Assembly (NCBI GenBank): GCA_963847085.1
Contig: CAWJYO010000009.1
Span: forward strand, 922,571-986,570
Reading direction: 5' to 3'
Source of the DNA: Ilyomonas sp963847085
GTDB lineage: Bacteria; Bacteroidota; Bacteroidia; Chitinophagales; Chitinophagaceae
DNA length: 64,000 nt
The notes beneath the pieces are model-generated. The model made no database searches and was not told the origin of the DNA. It saw nothing but the letters and a program-made list of their open reading frames with translations. The position numbers and the translations under genes are program-made. Position 1 is the first letter of the stretch. Every line of letters starts with the position of its first letter. Below are positions 51,942 to 62,440 of the stretch, in pieces.

Positions 51942-52748
51942 CAACAAAATTAACATTTTAAAGGATAAAATAAGAAATTATTTATATAATAAATATTGTG
52001 GGAAAATCCGTTTTCAAAGGCTTTTTGAAAAAATACACTTTTTCACTTTATTAGGTTATCATACAGGTCCTCAAGGTAATATATATGAAAGCGGAGAAAT
52101 AGTAGCGCTTAAAATTATTTCAAAAAAATTTTCTTCAAACCCTGTAGTTTTTGATATAGGTGCTAATAATGGAGAGTATACAAACTATCTTAGCACGTAG
52201 GAAATATTTACAAGTGAAAAATATAGTATCTATTCATTTGATCCTCTACCAAAATGTTTTCCTGAATTATTAAGAGTTTTAAAGGACAACCTAACATAAA
52301 AGTTTATAATATTGGTTTCAGTAGTCGAAAAAAGAAGCCGTTATTTATTCAGATACTGAGGACTCTGTTTTTGCTTCATTATACCAAAGAGATACCTTAA
52401 TATTTTCTTTAGAAAAGGAAATAAGAATTAAATTAGATACAGTTGATAATTTTTGTTTTGAAAACGATATAGAATATATAGATCTTATTAAAAATTGATG
52501 TGGAAGGGCATGAACTTGAGGTTTTAAAAGGTGCAAGTAGAGATGTTAGATAGTAAATCAATTAAATTTATACAATTCGAATTTGGTTTAGCTAATATTG
52601 ATTCACGGACATACCTGAGAGATTTCTTCATATTACTCGGTAGAGTTATAAAATCTACAGAGTTGTGAGGGATGGTTTATACGAATTTGCATATGATCCA
52701 AAATTTGAAATTTTTGCTACTACTAATTTTATTGCTGAATTAATATAA
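51934..52748 (+). CDS. FkbM-family methyltransferase (several frame breaks)
   Basis: About 270 residues. NPVVFDIGANNGEYTNYL is SAM motif I of the FkbM family. After breaks near 52,195, 52,290 and 52,490 the family segment LIKIDVEGHELEVLKGAS and SIKFIQFEFGLANIDSRTYLRDFF are readable, ending KFEIFATTNFIAELI. FkbM enzymes O-methylate sugars or polyketides; here a glycan is likely. With Wzt's C-terminal domain in the same locus, chain capping is possible (inference). Confidence 0.75.
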
Positions 52749-52758
52749 ATTATAAAAT

Positions 52759-53604
52759 TTGCTTTTTTCTGTTATTATACCAACCTGTAAACGTAATGAT
52801 TTATTAAGTAAATGTCTTAAATTGCTTACTCCAGGCTTGCAAACAATTGATCCTAACTTGTATGAAGTTATTGTAACAGATGATAGTATTGGCAACGAAG
52901 CTAAAGGGATAATTGAGCAGCAATTTGGTTGGGTAAGATGGGTAGCAGGCCCAAAGGATGGACCAGCTGCTAACAGAAATAATGGAGCTGACTGTTCTAC
53001 AGGTGAATGGTTACTTTTTACTGATGATGATTGTTTGCCCACTTATGAGTGGATAGAATCTTTTAATGCAGCTATAAAAAAATACAATTCTATAAAAGTA
53101 TTCGAAGGCAAAACCTTAAGCACACGACCCTTTTTTCATGCTTTAGAAACGGCACCAGTAAATAATTTCGGAGGTTATTTATGGTCCTGTAACTTCTGTA
53201 TAGAAAGAAGGTTTTTCTTGGAAATCGGAGGATTCGATAAAATATTCAAATATCCACATTTGGAAGATAATGATCTTAGGTTGAGAATTTTGCAGGAAAA
53301 TAATGTTATTAAATTTATACCTGACGCTTTAGTTTATCATCCTCCAAGGACGGTTGGTAGCGGTAGAAAATTAGGTTACTATCATAAGTATGATGTATAT
53401 TTTTATGAAAAGCATAAAATAAAATATTCCTACTTATCTATAACAAAAAACGTTTTGTTAATCAGAATTAAAACAATTCTTAATAGAAAATTTTCAAAAT
53501 ATTCTTTATTAGGAATTTGGTATTTAACGCAAGAACTTTTAATAATTACTACAAAGTATATTCAATGGAAGAATTTTACTGGGAAAATTTTATCGAAGAA
53601 ATAA
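52759..53604 (+). CDS. GT2 glycosyltransferase
   Basis: 281 residues, intact after a doubtful TTG start (an indel may hide an ATG). FSVIIPTCKRNDLLSKCL opens the fold, with YEVIVTDDSIGNEAKGII, GPAANRNNGADCSTGEWLLFTDDDCLP (DDD metal motif) and NNFGGYLWSCNFCIERRFFLEIGGFD, then HLEDNDLRLRIL. It ends inside the start of the next gene (40-base overlap), so the two are probably translated together. Confidence 0.83.
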   Translation: MLFSVIIPTCKRNDLLSKCLKLLTPGLQTIDPNLYEVIVTDDSIGNEAKGIIEQQFGWVRWVAGPKDGPAANRNNGADCSTGEWLLFTDDDCLPTYEWIESFNAAIKKYNSIKVFEGKTLSTRPFFHALETAPVNNFGGYLWSCNFCIERRFFLEIGGFDKIFKYPHLEDNDLRLRILQENNVIKFIPDALVYHPPRTVGSGRKLGYYHKYDVYFYEKHKIKYSYLSITKNVLLIRIKTILNRKFSKYSLLGIWYLTQELLIITTKYIQWKNFTGKILSKK

Positions 53605-54206
53605 ACAGCAGTTTAAAAGATAATCAGGTTGTTTTCGATGCCGGTGCAGGTAACGGTCACTGGAAAAAAAATTTAACAAAAAGTATTAAGTATATATCAA
53701 TGGATTTGGGAGTAGGTGATGCTAACGTTGATTACTCTCATTTGGATATAAAGGGAGATTTAAGGAATATACCTTTAGAAAATGACTCCGTTGATTTAAT
53801 TATATGTATTCAAGTACTTGAGCATTTGCCAGAACCCTGGATTGTTTTGAAAGAATTTTATAGAATACTGAAGCCAGGCGGGTATATTTTTGCTTCATGT
53901 CCTCAAGGTGAGCCGCAACACCAAATCCCGTATGACTTTTTCAGGTATACTATTTTTGGCTTAGAAGCCATATTTTCTTCTATTGGTTTTAAGACGGAAT
54001 GGATCAAACCACAAAAAGGAAACTTTACAAAAATGGCCAATGATCTAAGACATTCAGGCAATTTAGTTTTGCAAAAAAATAAAAGCCAAAGAATTTATGG
54101 CTTACTATTAAAAGGGCTTGCTCGATTTGTAGAAACGTTTTTCTTTAAGCTTGATACAGAATATACTACAAATACTACAGGGCATTTTATTAAAGCTACT
54201 AAATAA
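53565..54206 (+). CDS. Class I SAM-dependent methyltransferase
   Basis: 213 residues from ATG 53565, intact. VVFDAGAGNGHWKKNL is motif I and GDLRNIPLENDSVDLIICIQVLEHLPEPW contains motifs II/III. LKPGGYIFASCPQGEPQHQIPYDFFRYTIFGLEAIF is the typical Methyltransf_11 end. It is likely to modify a sugar or chain end of the polymer. Substrate not identifiable. Confidence 0.82.
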   Translation: MEEFYWENFIEEINSSLKDNQVVFDAGAGNGHWKKNLTKSIKYISMDLGVGDANVDYSHLDIKGDLRNIPLENDSVDLIICIQVLEHLPEPWIVLKEFYRILKPGGYIFASCPQGEPQHQIPYDFFRYTIFGLEAIFSSIGFKTEWIKPQKGNFTKMANDLRHSGNLVLQKNKSQRIYGLLLKGLARFVETFFFKLDTEYTTNTTGHFIKATK

Positions 54207-54256
54207 ACACTTATAGCGAAATGTTGCATTTCGGTATATTATCGGTCAGATCTAAA

Positions 54257-55333
54257 ATGGCAAGTAAAATTATTGTTCATATATCAGAAGTGGATATTCA
54301 GAGAGAAGGCGGTATGGCGAGAGTGGAGTATCACTGGAAGGAGGCATTTGAAAAAAGAGGAATTAATTTTATTCATATTGGTCCATACGAAGTCGGCAAA
54401 ACCAAACATAAGGCTCTATTTTCTTACCAAGCATATCGCTATTATAGAAAGTTGCATCTAAAACCCATAGCTTTTATTATACATGAACCTTATGCATTGT
54501 TTTTTTTGAGTAGTAAAATTCCTGTGTTTATAGAGAGCCATGGGAGCGAAAGAAGGGCTTGGGAATTAATAAAGAAGGAAGAGAAAATTAGTATTAGCTT
54601 AAAAACACGAATCTTATTTCCGATCTGGCGGTTAATGCAATGTGATATTGGTTTAAAAAAGGCATTTAGGCTTTTACTAGTCAATTCTGATGATAAACAA
54701 TATGTCATTAAGAAGTATAATCGGCAGAATGACGAAATACTGATTTTCAAAAATGGATTTAATGCAATTCTCGATTCGACTCTTCCGAAAGAATTTACTA
54801 TTCTTTTTAATGGCAGTTGGATTGAAAGAAAAGGTATTTCTACATTAATTGATGCTGCTAGATTATTATATGAACAAAAATTAGAAATCAATTATCTTAT
54901 AATAGGTTCAGGATGTAATAAGGACAAAGTGTTAAGTGATTGGCCAATAGAACTGCATGAAAGAGTGGATGTCATTCCAAGATTTGATTTCAAAGAAGAA
55001 CAAAGCTTATTGGATAAGGCATCTGTAGTAGTATTACCCAGTAATTTTGAAGGTCAGCCTTTAAGTTTGCTACAGGCCATGGCAGCGGGAAAATGCTGTA
55101 TCACAACAAACTGTTGTGGCCAGAAAGATTTTATTCTTGATAGAGAGACAGGCTTTTTGTTCGAACCAAAGATTCCAGAAAATTTGCAGAACTCATTATA
55201 TTCTCTTATCAAAATTTAGGAACTGCGCAGTAAAATCGGTAATGCTGCAAAAAATAGTATAAAAGACAGAAATTGGAAAAATGTTTCTTCTGAGGTTGTA
55301 GATTTTGTTTTGACATCAATAGAATCATTTTAA
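54257..55333 (+). CDS. GT4 glycosyltransferase with an internal TAG
   Basis: 359 codons from ATG 54257. IIVHISEVDIQREGGMARVEYHW starts the acceptor domain. FTILFNGSWIERKGISTLIDAARLL and VVVLPSNFEGQPLSLLQAMAAGKCCITTN form the donor side. The reading frame contains TAG at 55217-55219, but the same frame continues 38 codons (ELRSKIGNAAKNSIKDRNW...) in the style of a GT4 C-terminus and ends exactly on the next start (TAATG). A single-base error (for example AAG to TAG) is the simplest reading. Confidence 0.82.
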
Positions 55334-56436
55334 TGCGACTTGTTTTTATCTGTGGATCGTTAGAGCCTGGCCTTGACGGGGTTGGAGATTATGCCCGACG
55401 ATTGGCAGCACATTTAATAAGACAGGGAAATCAGTTTTCATAATTTCTATCAATGATAAACACTTAATCAACTTTATGGGAGGGAAGCCAATCTTACGAG
55501 GATATTATTATACCTGTTTTGAGGCTTCCTGCTTTTGGAAATCGACGCAACTACTTGCATGCTGCAAAAGAATACATAAGTAATTTTAATCCCGATTGGA
55601 TGAGTTTACAATATGTCCCCTTTGCTTATCAAGAAAAGGGGTTGCCATTTCAATTGCCTGTACAACTGTTGCATATCAGCGGTAAAAGAAGATGGCATGT
55701 TATGTTTCATGAACTATGGGTTGGGATTAATAAAGAAGCATCTATAAAGCATCTCATGTGGGGATGGTTGCAAAAGAAATTAATTGCATCTTTATTAAAA
55801 GACTTACATCCTGAGGTAATTCATACTCAAACACATCTATACCAATATAAACTTCAACAATTGGGCATACAAGCTAAGTATCTTAATTTATTCTCAAATA
55901 TTAGTTTGGTAACCGATGCCAGTAATTTTGAGCCAGGCAAACAAAAGAATGTAGAAATAAAAATGATAATTTTCGGTCTTATTCATCCGGGAGCGCCGGT
56001 TGAGGAATTTATTCAAGAAGTTAATGACTATGCAAAAAAAAGTAATCAAAACATTTCTCTCATCATTATCGGAAGAAACGGATCAGAACATAAAAAGTGG
56101 ATTTCGCTTTGGGAATCGTTTGGCATGACGGTAACAGTCTTCGGAGAGCAGACAGAAAAGCGTATTTCGGAAGCATTGCAACAGGCAAGTTTTGGTATTT
56201 CGACTACACCTTATGCTCAAATTGAAAAAAGCGGGACTGTAGCTGCTATGTTGACTCACCGGTTACCCGTCCTTTGTGTCGCAGAATCCTGGCAACCTCG
56301 TGGTATTAAGGGTTTACCCCAGCCACCTGGTATCTGTCAATACATTCCCGGGAACTTACAAGAGCTACTTACCAAGAAAATAGAAGTGCCTTCTTTTCCT
56401 TCCGTAGCAGAAGTAACTCAACAGTATCATTCATGA
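55333..56436 (+). CDS. GT-B glycosyltransferase-like protein (frame break near the start)
   Basis: About 367 residues. MRLVFICGSLEPGLDGVGDYARRLAAHL is a good GT-B N-terminus, then the frame breaks near 55,440. The rest is continuous: SLQYVPFAYQEKGLPFQLP, FHELWVGINKEAS, MIIFGLIHPGAPVEEFI and RISEALQQASFGISTTPYAQIEKSGTVAAML. The last segment resembles the donor-site loop of GT4 relatives. Specificity is unknown. Confidence 0.75.
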
Positions 56437-56469
56437 TCTTTCCTCCTTCTAAAATATACGTTTTTGATC

Positions 56470-57720
56470 ATGAAACTGATCTTATCTCATCCAACAGGTA
56501 ATGCCAATGTCAGAGCAGCTGTAATCGGGCTTAGAGAAGCTGGCTTGCTCTCGGAGTTCTGTACAGCCATTGCTTCTTTTCCAGGACAGTTATCTTATAA
56601 GATTGGTGGAATCAATTTGCTTTCGGAAATCAGGCGCCGCAGTTATGATAGCAGCTTGCAACGGATAACCAAAACATGGCCATGGCTTGAGATAGGTCGT
56701 TTGGTATTTACTAAAGCTGGCTTTCAGAGCCTGACAGCACATGAGTCCGGAAAGTTTAGTGTGGATGCTGTATACCGAAATCTGGATCAGCACGTTGCAA
56801 GAATCCTTCATAAAAAGGCCGGGCAACGAATAAGTGCAGTTTATGCATACGAGGATGGTGCGGAAGCCAGTTTTCGCGTGGCCAAACAATCGGGCATTGC
56901 TTGTTTCTACGACTTACCGATTGGTTACTGGAAAACAGCCCGCCGACTTTTAAGATCAGAAGCAGAACGCTGGCCTGACTGGCGTATCACATTGAGTGGT
57001 TTTAACGATTCGCAGATGAAGTTGGAACGAAAAGATGAAGAATTACGATTGGCCGATAAAATTTTTGTTGCCAGCAGCTTTACCGCAAAAACATTACTTG
57101 ATTTTTCAGGCAATCTTGCGCCAATTCGAAGTGATTCCTTATGGTTTTCCTTCTGTAGAAGAAATCCGGCATTATGAAGGTGTAACCAATAGAACAGAAA
57201 ATACGACTCCTTTTTGTAGGCGGACTTTCACAACGCAAAGGAATTGCTGATTTGTTCGAGGCTGTAGAAGAGTCTAAAGAATTATGTTGAGCTGACTATT
57301 GTCGGAAGAAAGGTAACACCGGATTGCGCTGCATTAAATGAAGCGCTTCGCAAGCATACCTGGATTCCCAGCTTATCGCATCATGCAGTATTACAATTGA
57401 TGAAACAACAAGATATCTTAGTATTTCCTTCTCTTTTTGAAGGATTTGGATTGGTAATTTCGGAGGCAATGTCGCGAGGAATGCTTGTAATTACAACTGA
57501 CCGAACGGCAGGACCTGATTTAATTGAACATGGAAGAAACGGCTGGTTAATCGAGGCGGCTTCTACTGCTTCGTTAAAAAAGGCTATTGAGCATTTTATT
57601 CGGCAACCAGCGCAGATAGCCGAATTAGGGAAAGCCGGCCAGGAATCTGCCCGGCAACGCCCCTGGACTGTTTATGGCAATGAATTGGCAGCCGCTATTG
57701 TAAAAACAATTTTGAGTAAC
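56470..57720 (+). CDS. GT4 glycosyltransferase (frame-broken, stop lost)
   Basis: About 415 residues from ATG 56470. MKLILSHPTGNANVRAAVIGL opens the fold. AYEDGAEASFRVAKQSGIACFYDLPIGYW follows. Breaks near 57,115-57,290 surround LFVGGLSQRKGIADLFEA. The donor end ILVFPSLFEGFGLVISEAMSRGMLVITTDRTAGPDLI is clear (E-x7-E). The frame then runs without a stop into the next gene (ILSNMMTPMATS). A TGA in another frame at ~57,710 suggests that an indel removed the natural stop. Confidence 0.83.
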
Positions 57721-59073
57721 ATGATGACACCAATGGCGACCTCACTTGCTACTCATTCTGATGGTATCAATTTGTTTCTACAACGTAAGCTTCAGAAGGA
57801 AATAGCAGAAAAGAAATTATTGAAGGCCGGTATCTGGGCTTATTTTCTGCTCCTGATTTTTGAAGGCGCTTTGCGTAAATGGGTTTTACCTTCGTTAGCC
57901 ACACCGCTCCTTATTGTACGGGATCCTATTGCATTAGTTTTAATATTGGTAACGCTGAGCAGAACCCGGGTTTTAAATAATTTATACGTCTATGGTATTT
58001 TGCTGATTTCCGGTATTTCCTTCTTTACTGCTATAACATTGGGACATGGCAATATATTCGTAGCTCTTTATGGGGTACGTATTTTCGTTCTACATTTTCC
58101 GCTGATCTTTATTATAGGACATGTTTTTACAAAGGAAGACGTAATTGCTTTGGGAAAAGTCACTTTGTGGATTAGTTTATTCATGGCCATTTTGATCGGG
58201 CTTCAATTTTATAGTCCGCAAAGTGCCTGGGTAAATAAAGGTGTTGGTAATGAAGCAAGTGCTGGCTTTAGTGGTGCTTTGGGATATTTCCGTCCACCGG
58301 GTACGTTTTCGTTTACTAATGGTAATTCTCTTTTTTTTGGATTTGACGGTTGTTTTGTGATTTATTTTTTGATTGGTAAAGATAACATCAATCGTCTGTT
58401 GCTTGTATTGGCTTCTATTGCTTTATTAGCTTCTATACCCTTATCCATAAGCCGCACACTGTTCTTTTCATTAGCGGTAACATTGGTTTTTGCGTTGTTT
58501 GGAGCACTGACTCAACCCCGTTTTCTCTCCAAAATTCTATATGCATTTATTGGGCTTTCCGTCCTTGTGGTTGCCTTAAGTCAAACTCATTTTTTTCAAA
58601 CGGCATCTGAAGCCTTTACTGCCCGTTTTCAGGACGCAAGTGAAATTGAAGGAGGGGTGCAGGGCGTACTGGCGGACAGGTATCTTGGTGGTTTGGTGGG
58701 AGCTATTACCAACTCCTCGCAAATACCCTTTTTTGGATATGGCATTGGTATGGGAACCAATGCGGGAAGCACATTATTAGTAGGAGAAAGAACTTTTCTT
58801 ATTGCGGAAGGAGAATGGGGAAGATTAATTGGAGAGATGGGATTATTGTTAGGATTGCTAATCATTCTGATAAGGCTATCTTTCAGTTTAGATTTATTGG
58901 TCAGAAGTTTTCAGCAATTGAAAAGGGGAAATTTACTACCATGGATTTTGTTAAGCTTTCTATTGACAAATATTCCACAATCGCAATGGGCACAGCCAAC
59001 TTCCCTTGGTTTTAGTATTGTGATTGGAGGAATTGTTCTTGCCGCTTTGAAGCCACAGTTAAAAAATGTTTGA
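57721..59073 (+). CDS. Wzy polymerase / O-antigen ligase-like membrane protein
   Basis: 450 residues from ATG 57721, in frame with the preceding glycosyltransferase. About 10-12 hydrophobic helices are visible (IWAYFLLLIFEGALRKWVL; IFVLHFPLIFIIGHVF; LVLASIALLASIPLSISRTLFFSLAVTLVFALFGAL). A large periplasmic loop has RPPGTFSFTNGNSLFFGF and FGYGIGMGTNAGSTLL, as in the Wzy_C/O-antigen ligase family. It would polymerise repeat units or ligate the chain. No Wzx flippase was found in the window. Confidence 0.8.
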   Translation: MMTPMATSLATHSDGINLFLQRKLQKEIAEKKLLKAGIWAYFLLLIFEGALRKWVLPSLATPLLIVRDPIALVLILVTLSRTRVLNNLYVYGILLISGISFFTAITLGHGNIFVALYGVRIFVLHFPLIFIIGHVFTKEDVIALGKVTLWISLFMAILIGLQFYSPQSAWVNKGVGNEASAGFSGALGYFRPPGTFSFTNGNSLFFGFDGCFVIYFLIGKDNINRLLLVLASIALLASIPLSISRTLFFSLAVTLVFALFGALTQPRFLSKILYAFIGLSVLVVALSQTHFFQTASEAFTARFQDASEIEGGVQGVLADRYLGGLVGAITNSSQIPFFGYGIGMGTNAGSTLLVGERTFLIAEGEWGRLIGEMGLLLGLLIILIRLSFSLDLLVRSFQQLKRGNLLPWILLSFLLTNIPQSQWAQPTSLGFSIVIGGIVLAALKPQLKNV

Positions 59074-59182
59074 TTATTGTGGCTTTCAAAATATGTTTTC
59101 AGAATATTAGACAGCAAACCCTTAGCGTTAAACTGGTAATGCTAATTCAATATAAAAAGGTTTTGCTCTTAAGCGAATTATA

Positions 59183-60144
59183 ATGAATAAAAAAGCTATC
59201 ATTACGGGCATCACAGGACAAGATGGTGCTTATTTAAGTGCAGACTTAATCAAACACGGTTACCAAGTTACCGGTTTGGTAAGAGGCTATAACCATATTA
59301 ATACGTATGGTTTATCATACTTAGGGATTGCGATAAAGTAAAGTTGCGTGAATGTGACCTTACTGATATATCACAAATTATTGCTGTAATTAAGGATATA
59401 CAACCCGATGAGATTTATAACTTGGCTGCGCAAAGTTCTGTATCTATGTCCTTTCAGCAACCGATGGGAACGATCAATTTTAATGTATTCTCGGTTTTAA
59501 ATTTATTAGAATCCATCAAATTGATGAAACCGGATATTAAATTTTACCAGGCATCGAGCAGTGAGATTTTTGGTCCTTCAGAAACCCTGCCGCTTCATGA
59601 AAACAACGCGATCAACCCGGTAAGTCCATATAGTATTTCTAAGGCGACCGGTCATTGGTTGTGTAAAAATTACAGAGATGCTTATGGTATTTTTAGCTGC
59701 AGTGGTTTTTTATTTAATCACGAATCTTTTTTACGTGGTGATAATTTTTTTGTGAAAAAAGTAATTCGTGATAGCTTAGAGATAAAAGAAGGGAGAAGAG
59801 ACCTGTTAGAAGTTGGTAACATTGATGTAAAACGAGACTTTGGCTGGGCACCCAAGTATGTAGAGGCTATGTATTTGATGCTTCAGCAAGAAGTGGCAGA
59901 TGATTATTTTATTTGTTCGGGTGTTTCTGTTTCTTTGCGCTCGATTATTGAATTTGTTTTTGATTATTTCAATATTCCAAACAGTAAATTGGTCATTAAT
60001 CATGATTATTACCGACCAACCGAAATTCAAGATATCTATGGGGATAATACGAAAGCAAAAACAAAATTGGGATGGCAATATGATATGTCGTTTTTTGAAG
60101 TGCTAAAAATTTTAATTGATGAAGAGATTGAATACAACAAGAAC
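59183..60144 (+). CDS. gmd: GDP-mannose 4,6-dehydratase (frame break; runs into the next gene)
   Basis: About 320 residues. The Rossmann start is AIITGITGQDGAYLSADLIKHGY. Family landmarks follow: LRECDLTDISQIIAVIKDIQPDEIYNLAAQSSVSMSF, YQASSSEIFGPSETLPLHENN, the catalytic Y-x3-K in SPYSISKATGHW, NHESFLRGDNFFVKKVI, and VGNIDVKRDFGWAPKYVEAM. The frame changes near 59,335. It makes GDP-4-keto-6-deoxymannose, the precursor of GDP-fucose and GDP-rhamnose, which fits the GT11 gene at 44.7 kb. The stop appears lost; the frame continues into a glycosyltransferase. Confidence 0.9.
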
Positions 60145-61150
60145 ACAAAAATTGAAGTTACTTTTTTCCAGCGACGACCGCATAAAGGATTTAATTTCAG
60201 TCTGGAATATATATTTGAAGATGTAAGAGAAAGGCTGAAAGAAAAAATAGAATCTACTATTAGAATTTGTAGTCTTTATAATGAAGGATATATTACCAAG
60301 CTCTACAATATCGTAGAGGCCGGATTAAGACAAGGAAATAGTATCAACCATATTACAGGCGAAGTACATTTTCTGAATCTTTTGATGAGGCGAAAAACTG
60401 TGATTCTAACGGTTCTGGATTGTGGAATGGTACATCGTAAAAAAGGTTTAGCCAAACGGTTCATTACCTTATTATATTTAACATGGCCGGTACGAAGATC
60501 AGCCTATGTTACTTCTATCTCTGAAGAAACAAAAAATGAAATCGTAAAATATACAAGGTGTGATCCTGATAAAATTGTAGTGATCCCCGTGGCTGTAAAT
60601 GATATTTATCAGCCGTACCCGAAGGAATTTAATGAAAGCAAGCCTATTATCTTACAGATCGGAACAGGATATAACAAAAACCTGCTGCGATTGATAGAAG
60701 CTTTGCAAGGTGTTAGCTGTCATCTTACCATTGTTGGTAAACTTGATCAATCTCACTTGACGGCACTTGCAGACAAATGGTATTGATTTCAGCAACGAAT
60801 ACAATATTTCAAACGAGCGTCTTTTAGAAAAATATATTGAGTGTGATATACTTTCTTTTGTGTCAACTTTTGAAGGTTTCGGAATGCCAATTGTAGAAGC
60901 GAATGCAGTAGAAAGAGTAGTGATTACCAGTAATATATCTTCAATGCCGGAAGTAGCCAAGAATGCCGCCTGTTTGGTAAATCCCTTTGATGTTTCAGAC
61001 ATCCGGAATGGGATTCTCACTTTAATCAACAATAAAAAATATAGAGATGAGTTGATACACAATGGCAGAACAAATAAAATTAGATTCAATGCCAATGCTA
61101 TTGCAAATTCATATCTGAGACTCTATGAAAAAATAGTGGGCCAGTTGTAG
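60145..61150 (+). CDS. GT4 glycosyltransferase (one frame break, start codon not clear)
   Basis: About 335 residues. KIEVTFFQRRPHKGFNFSLEYIFEDV is a typical start but is preceded by ACA rather than ATG, in frame with gmd. SYVTSISEETKNEIVKYT and KPIILQIGTGYNKNLLRLIEAL follow. A frame change near 60,780 leads to DILSFVSTFEGFGMPIVEANAVERVVITSNISSMPEVA, the E-x7-E donor motif. A real gmd-GT fusion is possible but an indel and base error at the boundary is simpler. Confidence 0.82.
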
Positions 61151-61370
61151 TAATATCATTTCACTTATAAAGAAATTTACTATATGCTTTCTAATAGCTA
61201 ATTCCCCTTAATTGTATATATGCGCATTCTTATAGTCACACTCCTTAGTATAAACGGGTTGAAGCAGTTTAATCGCGCATCTTATATGCAGTCAGGCTTG
61301 ATATGAACTCGGCTCTTAACTATATTGAGACTTGTAACAGTCAAATTTTGCAGCAAACGAAAAGTAAGCT

Positions 61371-62440
61371 ATGACCGTATTAAGTGTAATTGCGAGTATG
61401 GACCCTACTTATGGGGGCCCCTGCCAAGGAATCCGGAATTTTATTCCTGAATTTGCAAGACAGGGGATTTTAAATGAAGTGGTTTGTTTAGACCCGGAAG
61501 GAACTTTATTTCCTGATCCCTTTCCTATTCATACACTTGGAACCAACAAAAATCGGTGGCATTACAGTTCCAAGCTATTCCCCTGGCTTACGGGCAATTT
61601 AGGCCGATTTGATGCCGTTATCGTGCATGGCCTTTGGCTTTATCCAGGTTATGCTTTATGGAAAGCTATCCGACTTTGCAACAAACAAGGACAGACGCCT
61701 GTGCCTGCCTATTTTGTAATGCCACATGGTATGCTGGACCCTTACTTTCAAAAGGCGAGAGACAGGCGATTAAAAGCTTTGCGAAACCAGATTTACTGGC
61801 AATTGATTGAAAGAAAAATAATTCGGGATGCAAAAGCACTTCTATTTACGTGTGAAGTAGAACTGCTTTTGGCTAGAGAGTCATTTCCCTTTTATTCTCC
61901 CAAACAAGAAACTTGTGTTGGATATGGAATTGCAGAACCTACTGTCTACGATGCCAAATTGCAGAGCCTATTTCCGGACACTTACCTTGTGCTTGGTAAG
62001 CGATCTTATTTATTATACATAAGCCGGATACATAAAAAGAAAGGACTAGATATTTTATTGGAAGCTTATGCAGTCATGTTAGAACAACATCTATCTGCTC
62101 CGGAGGCGACACCCATGCTTGTTATTGCAGGTCCCGGTATAGAATCTACCTATGGAAAAAAAATAAAGGAATGGGTTGGCAAAAGGAAGGTATTAAAAGA
62201 CAAAGTAATTTTTACAGGCATGCTAACCGGTGATATAAAATGGAGTGCTTTTTATAATTGTGAGGCTTTTATTTTACCCAGTCACCAAGAAAACTTTGGT
62301 ATTTCTGTTGTTGAAGCAATAAGCCTTATAGAAAACCCTAATTGATTTGCCGACGAGATAATCCCAAACCCCGAGGGTGGGCTCGTGGATTCCTCATACT
62401 ATTACATCAGGGATTATGCGGTGATTAAGCATAATATTAA
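61371..62440 (+). CDS. GT4 glycosyltransferase, truncated at the bacterial/eukaryotic junction
   Basis: About 325 clean residues and then a decaying tail. TVLSVIASMDPTYGGPCQGIRNF, VIVHGLWLYPGYALWKA, FVMPHGMLDPYFQKARDRRLKALRN and RSYLLYISRIHKKKGLDILLEAY are typical of the family. FILPSHQENFGISVVEAI is the donor site. After 62,318 the frame is repeatedly broken, but LISDEI-, GGLVDS-, ITSGIMR- and LS-like pieces can still be followed to ~62,440, as in relatives that read GKPVLISDxxNIW. The last ~50-70 residues of the family are missing. Confidence 0.8.

Noticed and set aside
62370..62385. CCCAAACCCC as the left telomere of a ciliate nanochromosome
   Set aside because: It lies within a stretch that still follows the bacterial glycosyltransferase (LISDEI, GGLVDS, ITSGIMR), so it is more likely bacterial coding sequence.
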